Positions 44,967 to 56,539 of a DNA stretch of 64,000 nucleotides are shown in pieces. Numbering within the stretch: position 1 is the first letter of the stretch; the number at the start of each line of letters is the position of its first letter. The notes beneath the pieces are model-generated. The model did no database searches. It saw only the letters and a program-made list of their open reading frames with translations, and was not told the DNA's origin. This stretch comes from Benincasa hispida (taxonomy: Eukaryota > Streptophyta > Magnoliopsida > Cucurbitales > Cucurbitaceae), in contig NC_052357.1 of assembly GCF_009727055.1 (NCBI RefSeq), forward strand, positions 8,132,265 to 8,196,264, in the 5' to 3' direction. A program made the translations under genes and the position numbers.

Positions 44967-45826
44967 TTAGCCATTTGATCTCTAATTATCTGTACTCCAC
45001 ATTAAATAAAGATTTAAAAAAAAATTAAATTAGAGATCTAAATTTTTTCTATAAATAACTAAATTCAAACCTCTCATTTTTCATTAAGTATCTCCTTTTT
45101 TGTTTTATTAATTTTGTTAATCGATTATCTCTAACTTTTTTGCTTTCTTCTTCTCATTCTTCTTTTTTAAATAGAAATTATGTCATAAGTATTTTTTAAA
45201 TTTTATTAATAGCAATGTCTTTTCCAATGTTTTTTTTCCTTATTCTTTAAGAAGTTTAATTTATCCGTTTCAAGAATCTCATCTATTTTCTATAAGAAGA
45301 TGTCACTTATCTCTTTTTTTTTTTTTTTTTTTTTCTTTAACGTATGCCATCTTTTTAAAAAATTTTCATTTTTCAATTTTGTTAAAATATGTAGAGTTAT
45401 TTAATGTAACCATTTTTATATGCTTTTGTAATTTTTTCTATACACGTAAATCTTCACATATTGAAGAAGGTGGAGGAAATACCTTACTTTTGAGGGTCAA
45501 GAAAATTCTCAAAGTTCAAACATTTAGAGGTCGTCAAAGTGATAGAAAAAAGAGTGATTTTTATTATACTTTTTTTTAGTTTTTTTTCACATTTTAATTT
45601 TTGTAAATGTATACCAATGAGTTTATGGGTTATCTTTTACATGTTTTTGTTTCTTTTTGAATTTGTTGTACACAATTCACTTTTGTATTATTTTGAAATA
45701 ATTTGTAAAATCAAAATAAAGTTTTAAATCAAGAGGAAGATTATTGCAAATCTAAAAAAAAAAATAGAAGTTTATGTATGCATAAAAGATAATAATAATA
45801 TCCTGGTTTAAATTAAAATTTGAAAA
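44967..45826 (+). repeat. Long direct repeat, right copy (~860 bp)
   Basis: Same order of segments as 41487-42355. A 66-codon frame at 45379-45579 covers the best conserved part (SSHIEEGGGNTLLLRVKK); the left copy reads SSHIEEDGENTLLLRFKK at the same place. A T24 run lies near 45311-45334. Confidence 0.65.
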
Positions 45827-46314
45827 ATAACACTAAAAGTAAGAGTATAATCAATTTTTTTAACTAAATCTTTTTATGAAAAAAGAGCAAACTACAATAT
45901 TTTCGTTTAAAATAAAGTTTAAAACTAAGAGAATAATCAAATCATTAGTTCAAAATAAATAAAATATAGAAAAATATCATGGTTTAATTTGAAGTTTAAA
46001 ATTAAGTACAATCAAATCATCCAATAAATTTAAGAAGGATTATCATGATTTTTTTTAAATCTTGCTTCTAAGTTTTTTTTCTCTCTTTACATAACACGTG
46101 CAACACATATACTATCGAATTAGTTTTTTTTAAAAAAAGAGTAAAAGTTAAAAGTCTATGTTAGTGTAATATTTAAAATATAACTTTTAGAACCTATGAT
46201 AAAAAAACATTTTGGTTCACAAGAAGCATTATCAATTTTATTATAAAAATTGGAAAAGATTAATTTAAGAGACAGTTGTAAATATAGACATTAAGATATA
46301 ACATAATGTATAAA
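45827..46314. other. AT-rich sequence
   Basis: No gene or clear repeat. Several copies of words like AAATTTAAAATTAAG occur between 45810 and 46010. Confidence 0.4.
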
Positions 46315-47410
46315 AAAATGACAAATATGGCCAAATTTAAATAGTCTATCATAAGAGTCCATCAGCGATAGACCATATCACTGATTAGAGTCCATCAGCC
46401 AGTGAAAGACCATATCACTGATAAGAGCCCATCAGCCAGCAAAAGACCATATCACTGATAAGAGTCCATCAATAAGAGTTCATCAGCCAGCGATAGACCA
46501 TATCACTGATAAGAGTTCATCAATAAGAGTNCATCAATAAGAGTTCATCAGCCAGCGATAGACCATATCACTGATAAGAGTTCATCAATAAGAGTCCATC
46601 AGCCCGCGATAGACCATATCACTGATAAGAGTCCATCAGCTCGTGATAGACCATATCACTGATAAGAGTCCATCAATCAGCGATAGACCATATCACTGAT
46701 AAGAGTCCATCAGTCAGCGATAGACCATATCACTGAAGAAATCCATCAACGATAAACCATATCACTGATAAGAGTCCATCAACGATAGACCATAACACTG
46801 ATAGGAGTCTATCAACGATAGACCATATCACTGATAAGAGTCCATTAGCGATAAACCATATCACCATATCACTGATAAGAGTCCATCAGCGATAGACCAT
46901 ATCATCATATCATTGATAAGATTCCAATATCACCGAGAAAAGCCCATCAGCGATAGACCATATCACTTATAAGAGTCCATCAGCCCGCGATAGACCATAT
47001 CACTGATAAGAGTCCATCAGCCAACGATAGACCATATCACTGATAAGAGTCCATCAGCCAGCGATAGACCATATCACTGATAGGAATCCATCAACGATAG
47101 ACCATATCACTGATAAGAGTCCATCAGCGATAGACCATATCACTGATAAGAGTCCATCAGCGATGGACCATATCACTGATAAGAGTCCGCGATAGACCAT
47201 ATCACCATATCACTGATAAGAGTCCATCAGCGATAAACCATATCACCATATCACTGATAAGAGTTCATCAACGATAGACCATATCATCATATCATTGATA
47301 AGATTCCAATATCACCGAGAAGAGCCCATCAGCGATAGACCATTTCACTTATAGACTTGGCTATATTTGCAATTGATAGACTTGGCTATATTTGCAATTT
47401 TTTTAAAATG
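46315..47410. mobile_element. Inverted-repeat-bounded element carrying a minisatellite
   Basis: AAATGACAAATATGGCCAA at about 46319 and, in reverse, AATTGCAAATATAGCCAAG at about 47380-47402 are inverted copies flanking the array. Element type not determined; no transposase and no certain target-site duplication. Confidence 0.45.
46344..47352. repeat. Minisatellite, 33/37-bp unit, with a 382-bp higher-order repeat
   Basis: Units contain AGCGATAGACCATATC, ACTGATAAGAGTCCATC, with optional AGCC (37-bp form) and occasional AATAAGAGTTCATC insertions. About 25-30 units. A variant block with ATTCCAATATCACCGAGA starts at 46921 and again at 47303, 382 bp apart, showing a higher-order duplication. One undetermined base lies at 46531. 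Confidence 0.9.
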
Positions 47411-49737
47411 ATGTTAACTTGGTTATTATTCCTAAAAATGCTATCCATTGCAATTACCCTTAGTTTAAAGATACAAAAATTTTGAAAATTCTAAACCACT
47501 CATAAACCCAATTCTTAAGCATATAAAATTTCTTTAAAAACTAAAAAATGGGAATTTTTTACGAGAACCTGATCCAAGCGAACTATTCACAGAAAATCTT
47601 TTTCTAATCCTTGTGAAACTAATAGAAATTTTTGTAGAGATGAAGATTAAAATAGAGGGCGATGATGGGGACAAAGAAGCTTTCCCATCCCTGTTATACT
47701 CCGTGAATATCTCTAACTATTGTTGAGATAAATACTATATTCATAGATTGTGGAGTGAAGCGTTTCGTGAAGCGAAGTACCTATAGAGAGAGTAAGAAAA
47801 CGAACTTGGATTTGTGGAGAGGTATAGCGAAAGTGGAATGTGTGAGAGAGAAAAAGGAAGAATTGAAATGAAATCAGATCTGATATGACCTTGAGCTTTG
47901 TAATTGGAAATAAAAAAGAAGATTAGAATTGAAAATGTGTTATTGCAATCCAAATCAAGCACCATTAACCACCGAAAAAATGGTCAGAAACTTCTGTAGA
48001 TTTAATTTTTTAAATCATTTCTGTTAATTAAAAACTAAATCCCAAAAAAATCTCGCCTTGGATTTAAGGGGCAAAAATGGAAATTTACATAAGGAGATGA
48101 GACTCTACCCATCATGTTTTGGTCATACATTACACAATTAAAAAATCAATCATTTTTTCAATTGGATATTCCATTTTGACCATTCTGCATAATTTCTCAA
48201 GATCAATTATATTACCACAGTACAAAATTGATTGAGTACCTAATTAACAAGTTCACTAACTTGAGCTAAAATCAAACATCTTGTTATTCTAATGTTCAAC
48301 AAGTGGAAGCAAACTCTCCATGGAATGAGCATCAAATTCTATAGCATATACCATTAGTTGCTATTCCTTGTACCAAACATTTTTATTCTCTCAACATGAT
48401 TTAGTGTATTGTTCTACATTCCATTCTTCTAGTGTTTGCTTTTTTGTTATTTCACCTTTCATTTTTTCTCATTCAAAATACGATTCTTTATTTTAGTAGT
48501 TAAGTTTATATGACAAGCTTAAAAATTCTAACCTATCCAAATTATATATATATATATATTAAAACACGATTTTTTTTTTAAACTCCATATGATAAGATGG
48601 AAAATACTCTCATATTACGGTCAACATAAATATGTGATAAAGGCATTAAAAGGTTATTGAAATGTGATTTAAAATAAATATTTTCCAAAAACGTTATTAA
48701 ATAAGGTAATTCTTGATTTGAAATTTCAAAAACATGTGGAGTTTAATACTATAGTTATGATCTTGTGATTCATGTTCATCGTTTGAAACACTCGTAGATT
48801 TGGATGGAAGATCACCCATCATGGGTGACTTCGGTTGTCTGTAGGGATATTCAAACCTCTTAGTTTACCTTTTATTTATTTTGGTTTTCATTTTAATACT
48901 AAAAAAAAATCAACCAATGTAATTTAAGATATATTTATTATTACTTTTATTTAAACATTAACATACTTAAGAACCACTTGTCTTTGAGTTCATCTTTATT
49001 TATTTTTGGATAAATGGTATACATTAAGTACGTGAACCACTATTGTCAATGTGATCATAACGTTAGAAGTTCAAGTCACTATTTCTGTACTTATTGTATT
49101 AAAAAAAAAATCAAAATTGACCACTATGGTTAAGCTATGCTCAAGTTGACTTATGATCATTATTTATGAAAAGATTAATTAGAAAATAAATTGAAATTTG
49201 ATAGTCAACAAGACGATATTCATCAATTGAAGTTGAAATCCAATTTGTCCACAACGATTCTTGATCGCTAATATATATTGTGGACAGGAGAAAATACACT
49301 TGACCATCAAGTGATAAATTAAATTTGTAATTAATCTAATTTTTTTTATAAAAAAAATATGTTGGTTTTGATGAATTATTATAAAATATTAAATAAAGTG
49401 TTTTAAAAATAAAATAAAATAAAGTTAGATAACGAGAGGGATCGACTTGGCATAGACGGATGGCATATGCGAAATGCGTCTTCGGCGTACATTCGTTTCA
49501 ATTAGATATAATATTCAATTTCAGTTTTTTACTCTGTTCAAAAAAAATAAATAGAACAACTTTTCTACACACATGGGGAATTTATAATAGCATTTTGTGT
49601 TCCTTTAAACATTTTATAAATATTTGTTTGTTTCCTAAATCTGAAAACACTTATTGTCTTCATAAATTTCAACAACTTATGGCCACCTTTCATTTCTTAA
49701 GTCAAATAACTAATTAGGACATGGTGTCAGATTAAAT
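47411..49737. other. Intergenic sequence without a supported gene
   Basis: 47570-47705 has a fragment (GATGATGGGGACAAAG, CTTTCCCATCCCTG) resembling the interior of hAT-type elements. A minus-strand frame at 47741-47965 is unrecognised. A (TA)n run lies at about 48545-48560. A possible SINE-like piece with a B-box-like GAAGTTCAAGTC and an A tail lies at about 49018-49112. Confidence 0.35.
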
Positions 49738-49855
49738 CTAGGGTTGGCAATGGTTGGGACGGAGGTGAAGATGTATTCTCCATCCCCATTCCCGTGGGAA
49801 TTTGTAATCTCCATTCCCGTCCCATTTCTCATTTTGGAGAATCAAGATCGGGTGC
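49738..49855 (+). mobile_element. hAT-type element end, truncated
   Basis: Starts TAGGGTTGGCAATGG and continues with CCCATTCCCGTGGGAAT and its variants. This is the layout of a common plant hAT family whose ends begin (C/T)AGGG.GGCAATGG. The other end is not found nearby. Confidence 0.4.
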
Positions 49856-49869
49856 AACGACTTGACTTT

Positions 49870-50480
49870 CTTAGACACCTAATAGGGTTGTTATTTCATA
49901 CCTACATAAACGTGTAAATATGCATTTACATTTAAAAAAACAAGAAAGTTGGACTATTTTATTTAATATAGAAATTAACAAAATTCCAACTCAAAGTTTC
50001 TGAGCGTTTCGATTTGGGGTACCCCTAAAAAATATACTACATTTTTGGATTGCCTACAAATAGACATGCTATTTGAATGGTATTCCAATACTTAAAGTTC
50101 CAACACTAACATATGTGCCGATTTCTTTCAGATTTCTGAACTATGTAAACAACTTTTACATATCATAAACAGCTTTTATGATCTTTCCATATCTCATATG
50201 GAGTTTCAGAAAAAGACTTAAAAATGGAATGATGTTCAAAACAATCAAGACAACGAGGTGTAGAGAGTTTGCACTAAATTTCACGTTCTATCAAAATAGC
50301 CCTAGAAATCTCAAACTCTCTATACTCTTTACTCTGATCCAATCAAGTATTTCAGATTTTATCTTACCTAATAAGTTTTTGTACACCTTGAACCTTTCAA
50401 GTGTTCTAAACTATAGGTCAAATAACTCTTTGCCTTATTCATTTGTAGCCGTTTAAATATCTAAATATTTTCAAATGAAT
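49870..50480 (-). pseudogene. Copia integrase C-terminal remnant
   Basis: The minus strand shows SETPYEIWKDHKSCL near 50220-50170 and CLFVGNPK near 50075, matching the integrase end of the copia family also present at 61700-61880 (SETPFELWRGHKGSLCYF). The rest is too decayed to read. It continues the copia remnant that starts with gag at 51555. Confidence 0.55.
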
Positions 50481-50639
50481 TTTAACTTGGTTGGTTCTAA
50501 CAGAAGTTGTTTTACAGTAGAACAAATATAACTTTTGCTAATGAACATTTTATTTATAACAAAAGTTTATACACCATATGTTTCTAAGAAAAGATAAAAG
50601 AACTTTCATTACAGTAATAAAAATAAACAAATTTATCTT

Positions 50640-51555
50640 CTAACAACAACTACATCTCCCACTAGTTGTTTTGAGAAATATACCCCTGTTCAAAACTTAG
50701 AATTTACAAGGAACTAGTTTCCATGTCTTGCTTTCTCTGCTCTTTTCTCTACTAGGTATTGTGGGCAGTTTCTCTTCCAGTGCCATTCTTCACTGTAGTG
50801 AAAATATTTTCCTTTATCTGCAGCATTTCCCTTGCCTTTTCTACTAGTAGGTTTCTTTTTCTCTTTCCCCTTATTCTTTTTTATCGGAATACTCTTATTC
50901 TTTGAAGAAAAGGCAATAGTAGGCTTCTTAGAAGATGATCCTCTTTTGTCAACAGTAGTAACATTTACTTCTGATTCCAGTCATTTAGCCCTCATCATAG
51001 TCTGGTAAGCCTGTAGCTCATTGAGAAGCGTAGTCAAGTTATATTCTATTTATTCATTAGTGCATTCGTACAGATCTGCAAGAAACTCTTCGAAAGAGAA
51101 TCAAGAATAAAACCAATTTGACTCTTCTCATCAACGACAACACCGTTTACTTTTGCCACATTGAAATGGACCATCATGTTCATGACATGTTCTCTAACAG
51201 AAGCCCTTTCTTTCATATGACAATTGTAAACGTATTTGATAGCATCATGTCTCAGGAAGAAGGACAGTTGTCCAAACATCCCATGTAGAGATTCCATAAT
51301 CTCTTTGGCAGTACTCATGCTCTCATGTTTCTTGGCCAATACATTAGATATGCTAGCAAGAATATAGGTACGGGCTTTCTCGTTATCCCTGATCCATCTA
51401 TCATATGCATCCTGAATATTTCGGTTTGCATTAGAGCTAGGAACGAGAAGACACTCCTCTGTTAAAACGAACCGTAGGTCATCTATCACCAATATAGTAT
51501 TTAGGTTTGATTTCCACGTAGCATAGTTATCCCTAGTAAGTTTATTAGAATCCAA
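50640..51555 (-). pseudogene. Copia gag with degenerate zinc knuckle
   Basis: Open from ATG at 51555 to 51046: MDSNKLTRDNYATWKSNLN, VIDDLRFVLTEECL, LHGMFGQLSFFLRHDAIKYV, MNMMVHFNVAKVNGVVVDEK. After a stop it continues to about 50690 with NLTTLLNELQAYQTMMRAK and a Lys-rich stretch. The knuckle reads KYFHYSEEWHWKRNCPQYL: the first two Cys of CX2CX4HX4C are Tyr and the Gly is Trp, so zinc binding is lost. Wording fits the TNT1-94-like copia gag (UBN2-type) common in cucurbits. No intact protease or RT follows. Confidence 0.85.
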
Positions 51556-51573
51556 TAGTTGTACTAAAAACTC

Positions 51574-53229
51574 GTCATTCTAAATATATAAACAAATTTT
51601 ATTAGGGAATTTCTTTTAAACCCAATCATCTTTTAGCAAAGTAATAATGTGCCCAAAATTCTCATTATTTTTGCAACGATACTATAGCAAGACATTCTTG
51701 ACTAAATATTATCCTCAGAATAACTCATATTTCGATAGTCCTTTAGCTACCATTTTTTGTCAGAACTTACTAACACTTTACTAATTCTATAAGTGTAACT
51801 CTCCGTTTTCAGACCTTAGAGGTCGGCTCCAACGGTGCTACCGAATTAGAAAGTCAAATTTGAAAACGACCTAAGAAATCCTATCCATTCTTGGAGTTTG
51901 AGTTGTTTCTAATCCTATGTTACAACCCTCCCAGTGGATAGCCGACGTTAAACGACTAGCGAGGCCGACTTAAAGACGACAAGCAGACGTAACATAGGAA
52001 TCTCACAGTCCAAACAAAGGGAATAGACCGCATGACATGCAGGATACATTGACACATATCCTTCACCCACTTACTATGAACTACTTCTCCCATTCACCTT
52101 GATATTAACCCATATAAACACTTTCCGAATGGAGGTCACTCCCAGGGTGATACGAAGCATCGCATGAATCTCACGGTGTGAAACTCTTAGGACATAAGAA
52201 TAAAATCAAAATATCACTTTTGATTTTTCTGTGAATAACTTTCCCTATTCACCATAATCTCGATTCATGTACTCACTTTCCGAATGGAGGTCACTCCTAG
52301 GGTGACACGAAACGAAACATGGATCGAGATTGTGAACTCTTAGGGACGCGAGAGCTAAAAATGACATATTGTATCTGTTATTAATCTCTCACTGAAGTAT
52401 TCTAAATTCCCGTTGAAGTGTTCTAATAACATATCATATATGCTATTAAACTCCCACTAAAGTGTCCTAATATTTGTTTGGATATATCTTTACTCAGGTT
52501 TGTTTCGGCTAACTAAACAACCTAAGTCTAGGTTTTTATCCAAGTATAACATTTATATTTGGATTTAACCTACGATGTCTAGGTGATAACCCAGTTTTAA
52601 AACCTCACACCACTCACATATTGCTCATAAATCTAGTTAACAATACTCAATTATTCGGCCATAATCCTCAGGTAGGAGGTGTTCCGTAGACTGTCAACTT
52701 AAATACCTCAAGCCTTAGACATGATTATATACCGGTTGAGTTTGTAACCATACTTTACAAGATGTCGACCTATTTTAACTATTAAAACAGATGATTAACC
52801 TACATGAGCATGCAACTTATCTTTGTTATGGATTTTAAATGTCTAACCCAATTTTATAACAACTTACAAAATTTTAGACATGTTAAGCATCCATAACATA
52901 CATCAAAAGCATTCAACATTTAATATAACATTTATATTAAAACATATGAAACCCTATACATGCATACTATATATTATAACACTTTATAACATACTTTCAA
53001 TGCATGTAACATGCTTCCTATGGTGGGATTTTAAATCTACATGGCATACTTTATGCACATACAAGATTTATTTAATTATAACATATATCACATGCCTAAA
53101 CACAAACTAATATGGTTTTCGTTTTGGTATTTTTAAGCAAGAAAAGGCCTAAAGATTACAAAAATCAGCAAAAACCGACTCCAAAACACTTTTGGATTGC
53201 TTGAACCACCTTGAACCGGACGCCAATGC
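51574..53229 (-). mobile_element. Copia leader between LTR side and gag
   Basis: Two blocks (about 52020-52170 and 52200-52340) contain near-repeats of CTTTCCGAATGGAGGTCACTC (21 bases, read as two overlapping words) with GATACGAAGC/GACACGAAAC text. Related blocks are found at 63480-63720 upstream of the other copia gag. 52870-53110 resembles 3400-3596. Non-coding. Confidence 0.55.
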
Positions 53230-53570
53230 TCAAAACTGTGTTGAACCAGGAAAAAACCATCGAGTACCATCAAACATTGAGTATGCCATTAAGCATCGAG
53301 TATGCCCTTAAGCACCATCATGCATCGAGTGTTTCACTAAATACCAGCACCGAGCAAAAACCATCGAGTATGCCTTCGAGTACCATCGTGTATCGTCTAT
53401 TTCACTAAATATCATCAAGTATGTGCATCGAGTACCATCGAGTATGGTAACATGCATCGTATATTTCACAAAATACCATCGAGTACGAGCATCTAGTACC
53501 ATCAAGTATAGTATCGTGCATCGAGTATTTCACTAAATACCAGCACGGGCAAAAACCATCGAGTAGTTTC
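53230..53570 (-). repeat. ATCGAGTA word array in copia leader
   Basis: CATCGAGTA and near variants (CATCAAGTA, CATCGTGCATCGAG) recur about every 15-40 bp with linkers TTTCACTAAATAC and GCAAAAACC. It takes the place of the ACGATCG array in the leaders at 3597-4559 and 39605-40536. Minus-strand frames across it are chance. Confidence 0.65.
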
Positions 53571-53586
53571 TTAAGGAAGGAAGATT

Positions 53587-53945
53587 GTAACATTCCGAGT
53601 TTCCAAAAAATGAAGTTAATTATCTCTAGTTATTGAATTTCAGTTTTCCTTTAATTTTATGAATTTGGTATCAAATTGAGATTAAAAAGCCTTGTTGGTT
53701 TATTTGAATTTAATTGATCAAAGATTTGAATTAATTATCTTGAAAAACATTGGGTTTTCTCTGTTTTTAAGTTTAGGGATAACTGAACTATTTGGATTTG
53801 ATTGGTTTTTAATGTTGGATTTTCGTTTGATTAAAAATTTAATATTTAAGAAGGAAAAAGAGAGGAATTAGGAATTTGGAAAGGATTTAAAATTGAAATT
53901 GGAATTTAGTAAGGAAAAGGAAAAGGGGTTTTTTAATATATGTGT
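53587..53945 (+). repeat. Ty3-like LTR fragment with polypurine tract
   Basis: TCTTAAGGAAGGAAGAT followed by TGTAACATTCCGAG copies the layout PPT + TGTAACAACCC at 22365-22378, so this is the start of a related LTR. It ends near 53945 at a (TG)n stretch, where a copia LTR begins. Confidence 0.55.
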
Positions 53946-53949
53946 GTGT

Positions 53950-54563
53950 ATTGAGAATATCCTAAAACTCGTAGTTTGTAAACATTAAACATATTCTATT
54001 CACAATAAAGTTATTATTGAAGATGTTATTGAATTGCATTTATTACTAAATCCAAAAACTAACCCATGGCTATAACATGAATACTTAAACTTTATGTAGA
54101 GCATAAAAGAGGATCAAGTTTTAGTATATAGTCAAAAAGGTCTATAAGTGTATGGATAAAGTTGGGTACCTTATCATCCTGGAGACACTATGGATGCGGC
54201 CCATTTTGTATATTGATACAAACGATGTAATCCCAAAGTCGTTCTTATGAAGACATGCGAGTGGGGGTATCCTATGCAAAAAGACGTTTGCATAAGACCA
54301 GACCACGAAATAGTCACTTTTCTTTATAACAACAATTTACTGTTAAAACTGACTATTTCAATTCGATGACCTAAGGTAACTCAATCTTAATCCTAAGCTA
54401 ACTATGAACTCCTGTTTATTTGGGACTATCCTTTAATCTGCATAAATGAGAGTGGTTCAACATCACTGCTCAAGAAACCTCCCATTTTAGGAGTAAAACC
54501 GGATAGATAGCTGGGGACATAGTCTTGCAAGATGGAACTCATTTCTACCCGTCTTAAGGTCAG
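53950..54563 (+). repeat. Copia LTR fragment F
   Basis: Begins with ATCCTAAAACTCGTAGTTTG and includes ACCCATGGCTATAACATG, GGTACCTTATCATCC, GTTTGCATAAGACCAGACC and AGATAGCTGGGGACATAG. Same subtype as fragment E at 39105-39604 but in the opposite orientation. Stops at 54563. Confidence 0.7.
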
Positions 54564-54904
54564 TGTTAGCTCTATAAAAGAGCTAATTTTATGTCCTTAA
54601 TCCTACTGTTTTGGATGATTATGGTGTTTTATTTGTCTTATTTTGTAGGAAATTGTTCCCGTGGAGCAAGTGTGTTGTTGAGGTGAAAAATCGAGCCAAA
54701 AGGATGGAAAATTGGGAGTTGGAGGCACTAAACTAAGCGGAGATATCAAAAAGACCAAAGTGCCCTACTTCAATGTCGCAACGCTCATCAATTGCCTAAG
54801 TCCAACACTTTCTTGATGCTTGAAGACAATATGCTAGTGCGCAGGGCGGTGTCGCAACACTACCCCGAGCGTTGCAATGCTCCGAAAGTCACACATCTGA
54901 TGGA
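54564..54904 (+). repeat. Athila-like LTR start with GTCGCAACGCT words
   Basis: Starts TGTTAGCTCTATAAAAGAGC, forming a perfect AGCTCT/AGAGCT hairpin. TTTTGTAGGAAATTG and GAGCCAAAAGG align with 32982-33040 in the Athila LTR. GTCGCAACGCTC, GTCGCAACACT and GAGCGTTGCAATGCTCC then stand where that LTR has its ATCGAGTA array. Cut near 54905. Confidence 0.55.
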
Positions 54905-56535
54905 ATGTATAAGCATGCAATGGAAGCAATCAAAATCAATAAACATTCTAATTATATTTAATTTGAGTTCTCAAAGCATGCAAAAACATATTTTACAGAA
55001 GAGGGTTTCAAACAACATACCTTTGAAGAATTTCTCCAATTCAAAACTACTCTTCACGAAATCTTGGCTTCAAATCTACAGTGAACCATCAAGAGATTCT
55101 CTACTATGCTTAGCCTTGAATTTGAGTAGTGAAACTCAAAATCAAAGTGAATTTGATAGGAATTGAAGTGAGTTTTAAGAAAGGGAAATTATTTTCTGCA
55201 AAAAACCATTTCTAACAGCAAAAATCTCTCCAAATATGAGAAATTCATATAGTTTTATCTTAAATCTTCATGCAGGCACTCATGAAGACTGCCATTGACA
55301 CTTCAACTGCAGCAAATTAATTGCCTAGGTGTTTGAATGGAAAAGATCCACCTCCTACTTCCTCAAAGATTGGATTTCTCCATTAAAACGTTTTAATTTC
55401 TATTTTTTTTAAATTTTATTCTTAATTAATTAAAAATTAACTAATTTCAATTTCTCAAATTGAATTAAAATTAAAAATTAATTTTATTTTAATTAATTAA
55501 ACAATAATTTAATATAAAATATTAAATTAATCAAACACCTAATTTTAAACATGAATCATACTCATGTTATTAATATTTAAATCAATATTTAAATATAATG
55601 ATCTCTCCAATTTGTTTAATTTTGTAAATTAAACGTTAATTATATCGAATATAATTATACAAACCTTAATTACAATTTGAACACTTCAAATTGAAAAACC
55701 CTAAAATCATTTTTGAACATTTCAAATTGAAATTCAATTTGAACACTTCAAATTGATATCATTTCAATCCAAGGTGTTCATGCTTTACGAGCTAGTAGAG
55801 GGACCTTATGGACCTACAAATCATATGCTCCAACGATTTGAGATTAATTGGCTAAAACTCTTTAGACTAAATTAATCAATATTCATTAACTATCGAGTCA
55901 TACCACTATAACTCGATAGTTGCACTCTTCTCACTATAAATATATTTGTGTCCATTTGATTTAACCATAATCAATAAGTCGACCTTTTACAGGTTGTTCG
56001 TAATAACGACTGGGTCAAATGTTGTTTTACCCTCAAAATTACATCTTACTCCTTAAGTTCCACTAATCCTCTAATGAACAATTGGTTTGTGATCCAATCA
56101 CTAAATCGGATCTCTCTCAGGCCAATGAGAGGGTAGGCCCCTTGTTCAAGACCTGAATTCAGCACTTAAGAAAACAACCTTCCTCCTATCCCTAAATCAG
56201 GTAGGCATGAATTCCATCTTGCACCCTATGTCCCTAGCTATCTACCCGGTCTTACCCCTAAAATGAAAGGCTTTTGAACCGTTGTTGAGCCAAACCTCAC
56301 CTATGAAAATATAAAGATAATCCTGAATAAATAAAAGTTTATAGTTAGCTCAAGATTAAGATCGAGTTACCTAGTTCATCTAACTGAAATGGTCAGTCTT
56401 AAATAGTAAACAATGTTATAAAGTAAGAGTGACTCATTTCTTGGTCCGATCTTAGCAAACTCATTGCATAGGACTCCTTCACTCCTCATGTCAGTACATG
56501 AACAAATCAGGATCACTTCGTTTGTAGCACTTTAC
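54905..56535 (-). repeat. Copia LTR fragment G
   Basis: The minus strand carries the common LTR blocks (CACTATAAATATATTTGTG, CCTCTAATGAACAATTGG and others). Subtype-specific text includes repeated AATTTGAACACTTCAAATTG around 55670-55760. The LTR start (near 56535) is joined directly to a gag fragment. Confidence 0.7.
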
Positions 56536-56539
56536 ATCA

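Noticed and set aside
46344..47352. Regular repeats that might suggest a CRISPR array
   Set aside because: Plant nuclear context; repeats are contiguous with no unique spacers and no cas genes, so this is a minisatellite.
47741..47965. 74-codon minus-strand frame
   Set aside because: No recognisable family; probably chance, although the local composition is slightly less AT-rich.
53308..53593. Overlapping minus-strand frames with repeated DGTRC(T/S)Y text
   Set aside because: Products of the ATCGAGTA word array, not proteins.
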